Shown here one piece after another: positions 1 to 11,537 of a DNA stretch of 64,000 bases. The position numbers and the translations under genes were made by a program. Each line of letters begins with the position of its first letter. Positions within the stretch are counted from its first letter, which is position 1. The DNA lies in the NCBI GenBank assembly GCA_027704905.1, contig CM051016.1, positions 9,048,755 to 9,112,754 on the forward strand. Direction: 5' to 3'. Source of the stretch: Muraenolepis orangiensis. Lineage: Eukaryota > Chordata > Actinopteri > Gadiformes > Muraenolepididae. Under the pieces are notes generated by a model. It saw only the letters and a program-made list of their open reading frames with translations. It did no database searches and had not been told where the DNA came from.

Positions 1-765
1 GTTGGCCTCTATGTTGTCCACCATGAAACCCTGCTCCTCCACCAGCAGCGCCATCTGGAAGAACAGCTCGTGCACCTCCCTGATGCGGCCCTCCAGCTCC
101 ACCAGCTCCCGGTGCCGGTTCTCGATCTCCGTGAGTGCCAGGCGAGCGCCGGCCCCCCTGCCGGCGGTCAGCAGGGTCTCCGAGAAGGCGTTCCACTCGC
201 CCGACTCCAGCAGTTCCTCGATCTGCTCCCGGCTGAGCTCCCGGCCCATGATCTCCGCCTGGCGCCGGATGCGGCTCTTGCAGTTCTCCCTCTGGACCAC
301 CTCGGCGTCGTTGTACTCGGACAGCGCGGCGTGGAAGTCGGCGGACAGCGAGACGTACTGGGAGCGCAATGAGCGCGCCAGGGCCGAGCCGGGGCCGTGG
401 TCCTCCGCCGCCGCCTTGCCTCGGGCCTCCAGCTTGGCGAGACGGGCGTACGTGAGCTCCGCTCGCTTCTTGATGTCTCGCCCCAGGGAGTTGGTGTCCC
501 GCTTGATGCTGCTGATACGCCGCATGGAGGTCAGGAACCGACTGTTCTGCTTGCCGAGGTTCTTCACGTTTATCCGGAGCAGGCCGATCTCCGTCCGGAT
601 GGCCCGGACCTCCTTGAAGAAGCTCTCCATGGCGCATTCTCCGTCGAACGGCACCACGTACTCTCCCGGGTCTGGGTCCTCGGTGGGGGCCGAGCTCTGC
701 TCCTCGGCCCAGATGTCAGGGGGTTTGGGGCGGACAGCCTGCAGTTCACTCAGTCGGTCCCTCAT
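1..765 (-). CDS. stx11: Syntaxin-11, C-terminus cut by window edge
   Basis: Seen: the minus strand reads open from ATG at 765 to base 1, 255 codons in one exon, beginning MRDRLSELQ. It carries the stretch RFLTSMRRISSIKRDTNS, which I recognise as almost identical in syntaxin-11. The Habc helices occupy roughly residues 35-160. The SNARE motif starts near 200 (EIENRHRELVELE), and the zero-layer glutamine is Q245 in VEEQGFMVDNIEAN. Family knowledge: syntaxin-11 (287 aa in human) is a t-SNARE without a transmembrane helix. It is held on late endosomal and plasma membranes by a palmitoylated cysteine-rich tail and is needed for cytotoxic granule release. That tail and the last ~35 residues lie left of the window. 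The intronless coding region fits the family. The coding sequence is visibly GC-rich compared with its flank. I cannot tell the teleost a and b copies apart. Confidence 0.93.
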   Translation of the reverse strand, partial: MRDRLSELQAVRPKPPDIWAEEQSSAPTEDPDPGEYVVPFDGECAMESFFKEVRAIRTEIGLLRINVKNLGKQNSRFLTSMRRISSIKRDTNSLGRDIKKRAELTYARLAKLEARGKAAAEDHGPGSALARSLRSQYVSLSADFHAALSEYNDAEVVQRENCKSRIRRQAEIMGRELSREQIEELLESGEWNAFSETLLTAGRGAGARLALTEIENRHRELVELEGRIREVHELFFQMALLVEEQGFMVDNIEAN

Positions 766-781
766 TTCACCCGCAAAGTGC

Positions 782-1560
782 CCTGAAACGTATCATTTTG
801 GGATATAAATGTCAACAATCTCTAAATTCTACAATAAACAGCCTTGAACAATGTTGAACAATCAACTGGCCTTGAACAATCAAGCATTTAGCCACACCAT
901 TGAGTCTAAATATAATAGTTTAACAGAGTAATAATAATAATAGTAATAGTAATAAATAATAATAAACAGAGATGACAACTTACCTAAACCACTCATGTGA
1001 CAATCTTTAGGTGTAGTCTATTTAATGCATAATGCATAGTATACCACCTTTTTGCACGTTTACATTATTTGAATTACTTTCCTTTCATAGCTGCAACGTT
1101 CTCTATACATACACACACGTACGCGCGCACACACACACACACACACAGGCCTACATTACAGGTCTACCACCTGATAATCATTAATCATCATCATTAACTG
1201 ATTCAACGAAAGGGCGTTAGGTCTATAGAATAGGCCCCACCTAACATTGTAATCTCTTACCCAAATACATGAGGTTATGAACCGCTAGCCATATATATAA
1301 AGTGGCGTTAAACAATATTAAACCAACGTCAGACACATACCTGATCATGGGGTTCAAGCAAATCTCCAAACTCCGCCAAACTCCGAGAAGCAAACAGCGG
1401 GGACCACTGTACCAGAAGACGACTCGATTCCTCTCCGTTCACTTCAACGTTACAGTAACCAGCCCACACGTTACGACTGTTCCGCTCAGCAGTCAGAAAG
1501 GTGTTTTTTTTTTTTAATGCGGAACTTCACACGCTTCTCACTTATTTTTAACAGCTTAGA
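782..1560 (-). other. stx11: Probable stx11 5'UTR intron and noncoding first exon
   Basis: On the minus strand a good acceptor (ACGTTTCAG, ending at 783) lies 17 bases upstream of the stx11 ATG. A strong donor (CAG|GTATGT) sits at 1341/1340, at the end of a more GC-rich block of about 200 bases. A noncoding first exon at about 1341-1560 spliced to 782 would match syntaxin-11 genes, whose coding region sits in one exon behind a 5'UTR intron. The splice signals are seen; the transcript is inferred. The 5' boundary is a guess. Confidence 0.4.
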
Positions 1561-2080
1561 AGGAAATGCGAGTTGCGACAGTCAGAGAAGAGAAGACAAA
1601 AATAAGCCCTACGGTAGACATTTTGCTATTGTTTGTTTGGTGTTGCAGTTCGATTAGGGCCGATACGTTCATGTCAATGGAAAGTCAGCGCTTGGAATAA
1701 ACATTACACTTTAGTCCACGGTTTTTGGTTCGATTATTTAACTGCACAATGTAAATAGTCAATCACTAGTGGCGAATAAAATCAACAGTTATCCTGTCAT
1801 CAAACGTCGTTATGCATCGTCATATCAACAAAGTAATGTAACAGCAAGGTATGGCCTAATGAATACATAGATAGGTCTAATAAAAAGCGCTTATTATTTG
1901 GCCCAAACTCACATTCAAAAACAAGGCAAAACAAGATTATATATATATATATACAAGATTATTACCCTTCCCAATGTCTTCTTATAAGTCAATTACTCTT
2001 ATACATGAAAGTAAGACGTTCATTTAATAAGTAGGCCTACTGTTATCTAAATAAATAAATAAAAATTCACCAATAAAAAT
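800..2080. other. AT-rich noncoding DNA with a short CA tract
   Basis: Apart from the possible stx11 leader exon, I see no gene here. There is a short (AAT)n-like stretch near 925-965, an alternating CA/CG tract at 1111-1147 and a small TA run near 1938-1953. Confidence 0.6.
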
Positions 2081-2086
2081 TATAGT

Positions 2087-2485
2087 TCAAGTTCCCTTCT
2101 GATGTATATAGTTTAAATATTTTGGATTGTAATTGATATATACACAGACTTCAACATTCGTTGACGATACTTTAAAAACTGTGAGAGATAAGAGGAGGAG
2201 GAGCAAAAATGCTATCATGCTCTCCGTGTGCTGGTGGTGGTGGAGATGGTGGTCGGAGGTCTGGGCGTGGGCTTCCCCGAAGGTCAGAAATATGGAGCTT
2301 GATCTGACGTAGGTCCAGACGGATCCTCTCTGGCTTTCCCAAGGTCCTCCTCCAGGTCCTGGTCTCGGGGGTCGAGGTTTGGTAGTTGTGGGTCTTCTGG
2401 ACCGGGATGGTTTCCGGTCCGGTGGGTGGCTCCTTGTGTGGTGTTCATTTGACACCACCTGTAGATGCTCCAGCCTGTTTTTCAT
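2087..2485 (-). pseudogene. Possible decayed syntaxin-11-like N-terminus
   Basis: A minus-strand ATG at 2485 opens MKNRLEHLQ, which resembles the MKDRL/MRDRL start shared by syntaxin-11 and -19. After that the frame becomes low-complexity proline/arginine. Other frames of the same stretch read acidic (DPRDQDLEEDLGKARED) and then RLDLRQIKLHISDL, which looks like a first Habc helix. This could be a frameshifted remnant of a tandem stx11 copy, since tandem stx11 copies are known in fish. The match is short and I cannot run an alignment; it may be chance. Confidence 0.2.
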
Positions 2486-2889
2486 CGTCTGAGACCTGGA
2501 GGTGAGTTATAAGAGAAAGTGAGTGATGAAGGCTTAGATCTTACGGTCATCTTAAAGGTCAGTTCATTGGCTCTTAGTCATGTCTCACTTCCTTGTATCC
2601 TGCCCATCTCTCTCTGCCCTGTAACAGCAAGACTCTTGAAAGGATTCACTGGTAACCTTCTGAGAATGGGGAGTTGATGCACTCTGAAGGGACATATTCA
2701 GTTAACTGATCGAAGGAGATACAAACAGTAGTTTGGAACAAAACTTGTTCAAAAACTATTGTTTTTGAGAAACATTTATGTATACTATTTCTGTTGTCTG
2801 TTCAAACAGACCATGTCCTTTGAGTTCTAAAATCACAACAGACAACAGAACAACCCCTGTACAGATTATGTTGTTGTTCAGTATTGTGT

Positions 2890-3160
2890 TTCAATGTCTC
2901 AAGGCGCTGTCACACCTTGACGATTTAGCCAGCGTATGCAGCGTAAATTTTGTATAAGTTAAGAGCACGCTGAAGCATGCTGGTATACGTCGTAGTACGG
3001 CGAGTAAGGCGAGAAATTTTGACCATGCACAACCTTTCTCAACGTATGAGCCAACGTCTGAGCTGGCAGACGCGGGCCATAAGTTGTAGGTAAGTTATGC
3101 AACCGTTACTTGTAAGTTACTCATAAGTCGTAATACGCTGGATCCTTCAGACAGAAGAAG
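2890..3160. mobile_element. Possible nonautonomous repeat
   Basis: A 'GCTGTCACACCTTGACG' start is followed by many short self-similar words (GCGTA, ACGT, AAGTTAT) in both orientations. It looks like an old dispersed repeat rather than unique DNA. I did not find convincing ends. Confidence 0.25.
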
Positions 3161-3917
3161 ACATTCTACACTCACCAGACTAGTGTCATGTTTCCTTCGT
3201 TCTATTTTTGTTTTGGACTTTGTAGAATGTGTGCATTTTTCCACGTTTCAGTTGGTGTACAACTAATATCCACCTAAACATGCAGCAACACAGTACTGGT
3301 CGTTCTGAGAAGATGTATCTTACACCCCTCCTCGACAACTTGCTAAACGACTGCTGGACGAGGACATGAATGACACAATAAGTCCAACAATCAATCCATC
3401 AATCAATCTGATCCATTGTCCTTGTTATTCTTCCTCTCCTCCAATCACTAAACAAGATGTTGCTAGGCAAAAGAAGGTGTTTCATGCTACCAAGTAATAG
3501 TCTGTTATGCATTTTAACCAATGAAGACTGAGAAAGCAAGAGCCAGAATCATGAATGTCAAATCAAAATCACAATAAAACAATTTTTGATTGTCATTTTG
3601 CCGTTGAAGATAAATTTGACCTTGATAGCCTGCGTGGGTATGGGATTAAACTCCCTCAGTCGTCGACAACACACATATCCCTCACACACGCATATATGAC
3701 AGACAGCCACTGTGTTGTGCTATGATGCATCATTCCTTTCGTCACATGCATTCGCCGGACGGCACCTGAGGAGTAACAGCCGTGTTCTTCTGGTCTCAAA
3801 GAGGGAACATGGACTGCCTATAGTGTCTCTGGTAGTGTCTCCGGTGGTCCACTACCGTATAATGGATTTTGGATGTCTTATTAATCACTAGATATTAATG
3901 TGAACCATCGTCACATG

Positions 3918-4215
3918 GGAGACTTTTATCCAAAGCCACATACAGTGACTATCAGATAAAGGTCATTAAGGTGCAGGTTACAGAACCCTTGAGCAAGGGT
4001 ATTAAAGGAGTGAGGACACTGGCCATCAATCCCGGTACTTTTACCTCTACAGTATCCTAACCCACCGTCCAGCTCATCGGGTGCAGTTAGGGGTTTATAT
4101 CCCTTGCTCAAGGGCACCGCAACAGCCGGGCTGAGCCGAGGGTTGAACCAGCCACCACCCTCCTCCCCGAGATGCCGAATAACCCGCTGTAACCCTCTTA
4201 CTGACCATGCAGACA
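3918..4215 (-). mobile_element. SINE/L2-tail-like repeat
   Basis: The plus strand begins TTTTATCCAAAGCCACATAC, the reverse of the TGGATAAAAG tail common to fish L2 LINEs and their SINEs. It contains two CTTGAGCAAGGG / CTTGCTCAAGGG words of the kind seen in the other SINE-like copies in this window. No coding potential. Confidence 0.45.
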
Positions 4216-4963
4216 CTGAACGTTTCACCGCCCACACACACATCTATCGGTCTCAAACTGATCCTTCATGGCATATGTAAAAGAGTACCGTTAACATGGA
4301 CCGTATTCTCCACCAAAAGATTGCATTAATTGGCCTCTGCTTACGTATATTGTCCCATGCACTAAGTGATAATATTATAAGGTTGTTATTCCTATTATAC
4401 GCCTATGGAGAGAATCACATCATATAGCACTCATGTGACTCACTGACGCCAGAGAGCAGGACAAATCAAATATAAAGAGGAAGTATTTCAGATGTTAACT
4501 TCCAAGAGAAGGCGTGGCTCAGAAACACTATACTCAAAGCACAACGTGTTTTGTGGAAGTTATGATACTGCTGTGGTGTGAGTGCAAAACACCCCCGCCC
4601 CCCCTCTCTCCATACCATGACTTTACATTTTTATAATTATACTCCTTTTAATATAAATATATATATATATATCTTTTTCATTTGTTAGATAGTCACACAG
4701 GGGACCATGGGGTTTGGGCGGTATGATTTTGAATGAATTCGACTATTCAACATTTATCTTATCTATGTATGTCAGCCATGCTTTCCGCAGGCAGCTTACT
4801 ATAAAGCTACCAGGAAGTATGCTGTTTATGTGTAATGAGGCACTCGTCATTTCCACACCAAACGGTGGCCCACATGATGTGTCATTTCCAGCGGGGTGGA
4901 CACTCTACATCTTCTTTTCAGTGTGAGGGGATTTCTAACAGTTGCTGCAAGTTACAATACACC

Positions 4964-5053
<90 letters not shown>

Positions 5054-5099
5054 AGTGAGTGAGTGAGTGAGTGAGTGAGTGTGTGTGTGTGTGTGTGTT
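4964..5099. repeat. (GT)n microsatellite with GAGT core
   Basis: Long pure GT run, interrupted by a short (GAGT)n stretch at about 5050-5078, then GT again. Confidence 0.97.
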
Positions 5100-5936
5100 G
5101 TTTAAATGTATGTGCCAGAATGTATTGTAAGGACACTTGTAATTCAGAAATGTATTTAATATAAACAATACAATCACATTATTAAAACATAAAATGTAGA
5201 TTCCACAGTCATACAAAGCTTTGAAAATATGTTTTGTTCTATTCACGTGCAAAGAAAAGCACATTTAACAGACCCGAAAACAATGAAAACATTGTTTTCT
5301 TCCACAAGATGGCAGTAAAATGTAATGTAATTTAATCTAATCTAATCTAAAGCGTTCTCCTCTAAATCTCTATATCTCTCCCCTGAAGACATTCAGGGGA
5401 TAATTTCTATCTTCTTGTTATTAAGGAGAGTGCGCACCGAATAAAGCACTTAAATGTCCATGACTTGTATCACTCTCATCATGTGATGACGTTGATGAGG
5501 CTTTCAGGGCAGACTTTTAGTCAGCCAAAAACAATATGTAAAATCAGTTTAGGGTTTCTCAAAAGGTTTGTCCCGAACTGTACATTGGGTAATCCGTCGG
5601 CTCAATGTGGTATTACCAAGGTGTATCCAAAGGTGAATAATACATTCACAGTCACAAGGTTGCCATGGAGCCAGGATGATGTATCTTAAGTTAGTAAGGC
5701 ACTAAAAGTCTTGCTGAACCTGTTCGCTCTCCAACTGACTGACAATAATACAGACAGTGTCTTGGAGATATAAATAGACGGTAAATAGAAGAAACAAAGA
5801 CACAATGAATTTAGTCAATTTAGTATTACAGACAAACCCTTTTTTTGGACAATAAAATGGATTGAAGAGGATTGGACTGAGGATGACTTTCACAACTTCT
5901 GTGTCTGAATACTATGAAGTCAGATACACACTGTTT

Positions 5937-5937
<1 letters not shown>

Positions 5938-5981
<44 letters not shown>

Positions 5982-5999
5982 ACGCACACACACACACAG
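5938..5999. repeat. (CA)n microsatellite
   Basis: CA dinucleotide run with CGCA interruptions. Confidence 0.95.
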
Positions 6000-6437
6000 A
6001 AACGTTCTACCTACGATGCTGGGGGTGCAGTGTTGATGATTGCGTAAGCCCTTTACAGTATACATATCTATGCTTATAGTAACCTACTGTAATGCCTGAT
6101 GTGTATTCAAACATAGTGGCCTCTGGGTCCCCAATGGTCCACTCATAGAGCTGTGGATGCTGTGAATGGCATGTCCTTTACGTATTCCATGTGAATTCAT
6201 CATGTACAAATAAAATAGCTTGTGTACATTTGTATTTGTTTTTGTACAGTATTCAGACGTACATTTGTTGTGAGGGTGGATCTATTTTTTGGAAAATGTA
6301 TTCTAATCTCAATGAGACTTCCTATGTCAATAAAGGTAAAATAACATTTTAGTGCAATAGTTAAATGCCCGCGTTGGTGCAACAGTTGATGTTCAGATGA
6401 CATGTTCTCTAGCTTTGGTTCCATATGGCTCAGCATC

Positions 6438-6612
<175 letters not shown>

Positions 6613-6931
6613 GAAAGCGACTAGCAATTAGCGATTAGCGGTTGTCCTTTTTTTCTCTCCAAGGAATTAGCCACGTATCACAGGTTTTAGAAGCCTCATG
6701 ATGTACCTCAGCCTGACTCCTGTGTCTCTCGCACACATACACTGATATGGAGCAGTTGTTTAAACCTTCTGCAGGTTCTACTGTCATCATCACATGACCC
6801 CGATCCAGAAAAGCCCTTGTGTATTTGATCAGGGCTTGATTCCTGAGAGCCAAACACAGGGTTCACCAGACAGATGTTTAGATAGAAGGTAAAAGAGATC
6901 ATGAGGTAAGGTAAAACAAGACATGACAATA

Positions 6932-7111
6932 TCAGCTGACATTGCTAAGAGGCCCCTCTTTACAATCAGGCTTTGGTTCTCGAAAAGCAAACCCAGGTCT
7001 TGGTTTGGGAGGAAACACTACTCCCAAATAGTATGGCAGTTCTCCTCGGTTGAAGTCCTCTTGAGGCTCTCCTGGATCCTGGAGTCCTTCAGCAGCCTCA
7101 TAGCCTCGCAT
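6932..7111 (-). CDS. Unrecognised 59-codon ORF with complex composition
   Basis: The minus strand has ATG at 7111 and TGA at 6932-6934. It encodes 59 aa, opening MRGYEAAEGLQDPGEPQED and containing GELPYYLGVVFPPKPRPGF. The composition is protein-like (mixed charge, aromatic and proline), unlike the repeat-derived frames around it. A related degraded segment lies next to it at about 6830-6865. I do not recognise the family. It could be a single exon, a transposon fragment or chance; there is no clear splice acceptor upstream. Confidence 0.2.
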   Translation of the reverse strand: MRGYEAAEGLQDPGEPQEDFNRGELPYYLGVVFPPKPRPGFAFREPKPDCKEGPLSNVS

Positions 7112-7139
7112 GTATTCAAATTATCCAGAGTTTAGATAG

Positions 7140-9270
7140 CACAAGACAATATAATACAAGTTGCAATGTGAAAATTCAAGATGAGATGAGATTATATTTC
7201 TGCCAATATTTCATTGGCACCATCAACACATTCCAAATGAAACACTTTCTAATTAGAGTGAAACATGAATTATAGGTGGATGGTCATTTGGGTAGTTTTT
7301 TATTGTAGTAGTGTTGTGCGCTTCATTTACTCTACATCACCTCTCACAGAGTGCATCACTATACTCCAAAAAATAGCCACTGTGTCAATATAGGGCTGAA
7401 GCAAGCAGTGCCGGGTTAGAAACAATGGGCCTGTTGTTCATAGACATAATTGCACAGGATTAAGTGTTATGCGTAAAGGCAAACATATTGATAACTAGAG
7501 GGCACTCAGTAGAGCGCATAATTACGCCACACCAAAAGGTCCCCTGGATCCGGATTGAGTTATCCTGCTAACAGAATAACACACAAGCGAGCACAAGCAG
7601 ACAGACCAACTGTGGTGAAAACATAACCTCCGTTCCATCTTCGATGGCAGAGGGTAATAAAACAGTACAGGTGAAATATACTTTGATGCTTCAAATTCCG
7701 AGGATAAATGTTTTGTCTTTTAACTTTGTTGTTTATAGTATACAGTATAACATATTATAGGTAGTATATAGCGTAGTTTACGGTATAGTATTGTTTAGTA
7801 TAGTATAGTATAGTATTGTATAGTTTACTATAGTATTGTTGTAGAAATTCATACTGCTGGAGGGAATTGGGAGTAAGCATTCCATTGTACTTGCAAATGG
7901 CAATTAAACATCTTGAATCTTGAATCCTGAATCTTAGGGTTATGTCCTCCCTCAGAGAAGGCTGTGTGCTTTTGTAACCCCTGCTACGAAGCATGGGATG
8001 ATGAGAGATTAAACGGCCACAGCTGAACCTCTTCAGTGCTCTGTTGAATTGGCTCTGGCCAATTAAAGTACTTTTAAAAAAAGCTTTTTAAGTTTATACG
8101 TTTATATCCGGATCCGTGCCCAAATCTAGTCAACTGTTCCTTGGTCCATTAGTAATTTAACCACCAAGTTTTGACCATTCCCATAACTTTTCCATAACCT
8201 TTTGAGTTATCTTGCTAACAGACAAACAAAAAAATGAAGATAGCTGTTTTCCAATCACACCATTATACCAGTGACCCACCCCTAGCTTCAGGCGTCTGCC
8301 AGGAAGGATAGAAGACCAAAGTGACACCAAGGCAGGCAGGCAGGCAGCCAGCGTTAACTCAAATGATCAGGGAGCCCTTGTGTAGCAGCAAGGCGCTCTG
8401 CCTTGCTGCTTCCTGTACACAGTCTTCAGAGTCGGCCTGCAAGCTGTAATCAGCGGAGAAAACATCAGCTGTTTCCAGTTACCTTAGTTTTGAGCCGTGG
8501 CGTCTGATCAATTCAACGTATTAGTTACGTGGCTCCGAAAACAGACACTCCACTGTACCGGAGAATCTTATCAAATTATTGTGTGTGTGTGTGTGTGTGT
8601 CATGTGTCTGGGAAAGACTCGTTCTAGTCCTTAAAATGTTTCACTCCATGTTGTCGGGTTGGGTTTTGTTCACCCAATACTGTATATGCAGCGTTTTAAG
8701 TTAGAAACACTTCAGGTATCGCATTTTAAGTTGCTATCTTAGCCGCAGCTATCAGCAATCACGCATCTCTTTGATCTACCAGACTTCCTCTTTTTCCCGG
8801 GACATGTCCTCTTTTTAGGACCCAAAAAGGCGCCTAGCGAGAAGTGTACGGGTTTCGGCTTTTGAGACTCCGCTATCCTTCCCCCGGTGTCCAAAAAACA
8901 AAATTATGGTCACCGTATTTGAGATGTTTCCTCCCTCCCATAATGAATGACGGTAGTGTAAATGGCAGCTAAATAAATAATAACTAACTGTAGGGCAGGT
9001 TCCATGAAAGGGTTTGGCTTCTTCTTTCTTGGCCCTTCTTCGTCGACTCATTCTGGCATGGCGGACTGGTGCTAGACATGGACTAATCCAATCATTTCTG
9101 GGAGCGTAGGGAACATGGGAGCACTACCTTGTTTACCCTGCTCAGTGATAATCTGTCCTCGTTCCAATCCCCCCCCCCAATCCCAACCACCTTTAATCTC
9201 CAAACAACATTATGGTGACATTGGAACAGTCAGTTGATTTGTTGATTTCCAACTCTCTTTTCTCTCCTCT
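7140..9270. other. Intergenic DNA, no gene seen
   Basis: AT-rich sequence with TAGTA-type short repeats (7740-7850), a small GT run (8580-8600) and old repeat debris near 8790-9060. No reading frame here looks like an exon. Confidence 0.55.
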
Positions 9271-9272
9271 GA

Positions 9273-9374
<102 letters not shown>

Positions 9375-9795
9375 CGCAGGCTTCCTCTCCTGTGAGGATT
9401 TCATCAGCGGCAAGAATGTCTCACTGTTGTGTGAGCTAATAATCACAAAGAGAATACATATTACACGTTTATTTAGGGATTTGACCTCTATTAGGAGGAG
9501 CATGAAGCCTTTTGACTGTGTTCTGTCCTAGATCCACATTTCCAGTTTGATCCACTTGGTTTACTGCTTTACAGACTGTTCAAAGTCTGGATAAGTATCC
9601 TAATTAATGAAAATGCTCAGTTTTAGAGTTCAGTTTTAGAGTTCTGTTCTGAGCTAGAAATTGGCAAGTCAATAAAAATGACACATGACTAAATGCTAAT
9701 ATTACTTGGAATATCAGGCCAAGGATAGAGGCCTACTATGCATTTTATTACTTTTGCACTCTAAAACAGAGTAAACAACTACAACAACAACAACA

Positions 9796-10446
9796 CATCT
9801 GGAGGATTGAATCCTCTTTATTGGTCACACACATGTACAGACATACAGTGAAATGTGTTAAGCATATGACAAAGTGCTTTTGGTCCCACATAAGCAGTCT
9901 GCTAACACACTTAGACCACACTTAGGTCTGCCACAATATGCAACAACAGCCAAAGAGAATAAAAGCAATGGACTATAAACCAGGCTCTATGCCATACAAT
10001 AATGTAGGGATAGCCGATAAACTCAATAGCTGTTGTGTTGAGTTTTTTTCTAATTGGAATGTATGCCTATTAAAAAACTATTAATTGTCCTCTCATGCAT
10101 CAATTAAACATATCAAAATAGGCAACATTAAAAGTTCTCTTTGTGGATGACCTAACTAATGCCATTGGATTCATAATTGTAGGCCTAACGCTGACACTTA
10201 AACGTGTCACAGTTGAGGGACTCATGAGCCCCATGGGACTTTATACAGTTTTGTACACTTTATACAGTTTTGTACTTTTTGTTTTAATGATTTTTTTACT
10301 TCCTTTATTCTATTCTGTTTTTATTCTATTTGATCTTATTTTATAACTGCTGTCTGTCGTCGGGTATTGCACATAAGATTTTCACTCACTGCTTTATACT
10401 TGTGTAAACTGTGAAGTGACAATAAACTTGACTTGACTTGACTTGA
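9796..10446. mobile_element. SINE tail fragment and retroelement 3' tail
   Basis: 9796-9870 (CCTCTTTATTGGTCACACAC) resembles the reversed end of the SINE-like copy at 31433-31640. 10265-10446 ends GTGACAATAAACTTGACTTG followed by repeats of TTGAC, the typical 3' tail with short terminal repeats of a fish non-LTR element. Confidence 0.45.
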
Positions 10447-10941
10447 GCAAACATCTACTCTGACCAACAGTCTTCTGACTCCACAACCGTCAGATATTCC
10501 CTGTAATGACGTTTACTTGCTTATTACACACAGTTCCCTTTAAAATGTGAGAAAAATAAATATGTTTTGATAAATTAGGAACACAAATATGATGAATGTG
10601 TATAATGTTAATAATCGGCCTCTATCATTGTATCATCTGCCTATGTGGTAGTCCCCTAAAAGTAGGCTTATATAAATATAGCCACCAAAATTGGGTAAGG
10701 CATCTGATTCCGAATAATGTCCAAAAAAATGGACATTGTCTCACAAATCTTTGTCTCAGATCACATATGAATTGGACTATAGGTCTGCATCGTCAGAAGA
10801 GGAATTATTTTTTATTAATAACTCCTCTTAAGACCTATCACTACAGTGTACTCGCCCTATGTAACTGTGAAGGCATAGTGATGTTCCATTAGTCTTGCGA
10901 GAATTTTCTTTTTATTATATATTTGTTGTTGATGCAGTGTG

Positions 10942-11130
<189 letters not shown>

Positions 11131-11381
11131 CGAGACAGGGGGGAGGCGTGCCGTGCCATGGCGAACCGGTCCGGGATGGGTTTACCTTCATGTGACTACG
11201 CCAAGGGAGGTGTTTGGTCTAAAAGAGTCCCCGGCAGCATCCGAGCTCCTGTGTGAACGCAGTGTCTCTCGGCTGGTTCGGATTTATCCCCTTAACTCTC
11301 TCCTCTCTCTCTCTCTCTCTCTCCTCTTCGAGCAACGAGGCTCCTTCATCGGCTCTTTTCTGTCCGCAGCAATCCGATAGG

Positions 11382-11492
11382 ATGGGGGACATCGTGTCCG
11401 CACAGCGGGACAACACGGAAGATACGGAGAGCCAGGCTCAGGACAGTGACGCGGAAGACAAGGTAACGCATTTATTAACATGATCATACATT

Positions 11493-11537
<45 letters not shown>

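Noticed and set aside
2..808. 268-codon plus-strand ORF at the window start
   Set aside because: Antisense to syntaxin-11, which is an unmistakable match on the minus strand.
8815..9051. 78-codon minus-strand ORF starting MSRRRRAKKEEAKPF
   Set aside because: Basic start looked promising, but the rest is uneven and the surrounding DNA looks like a dispersed repeat; no supporting motif.
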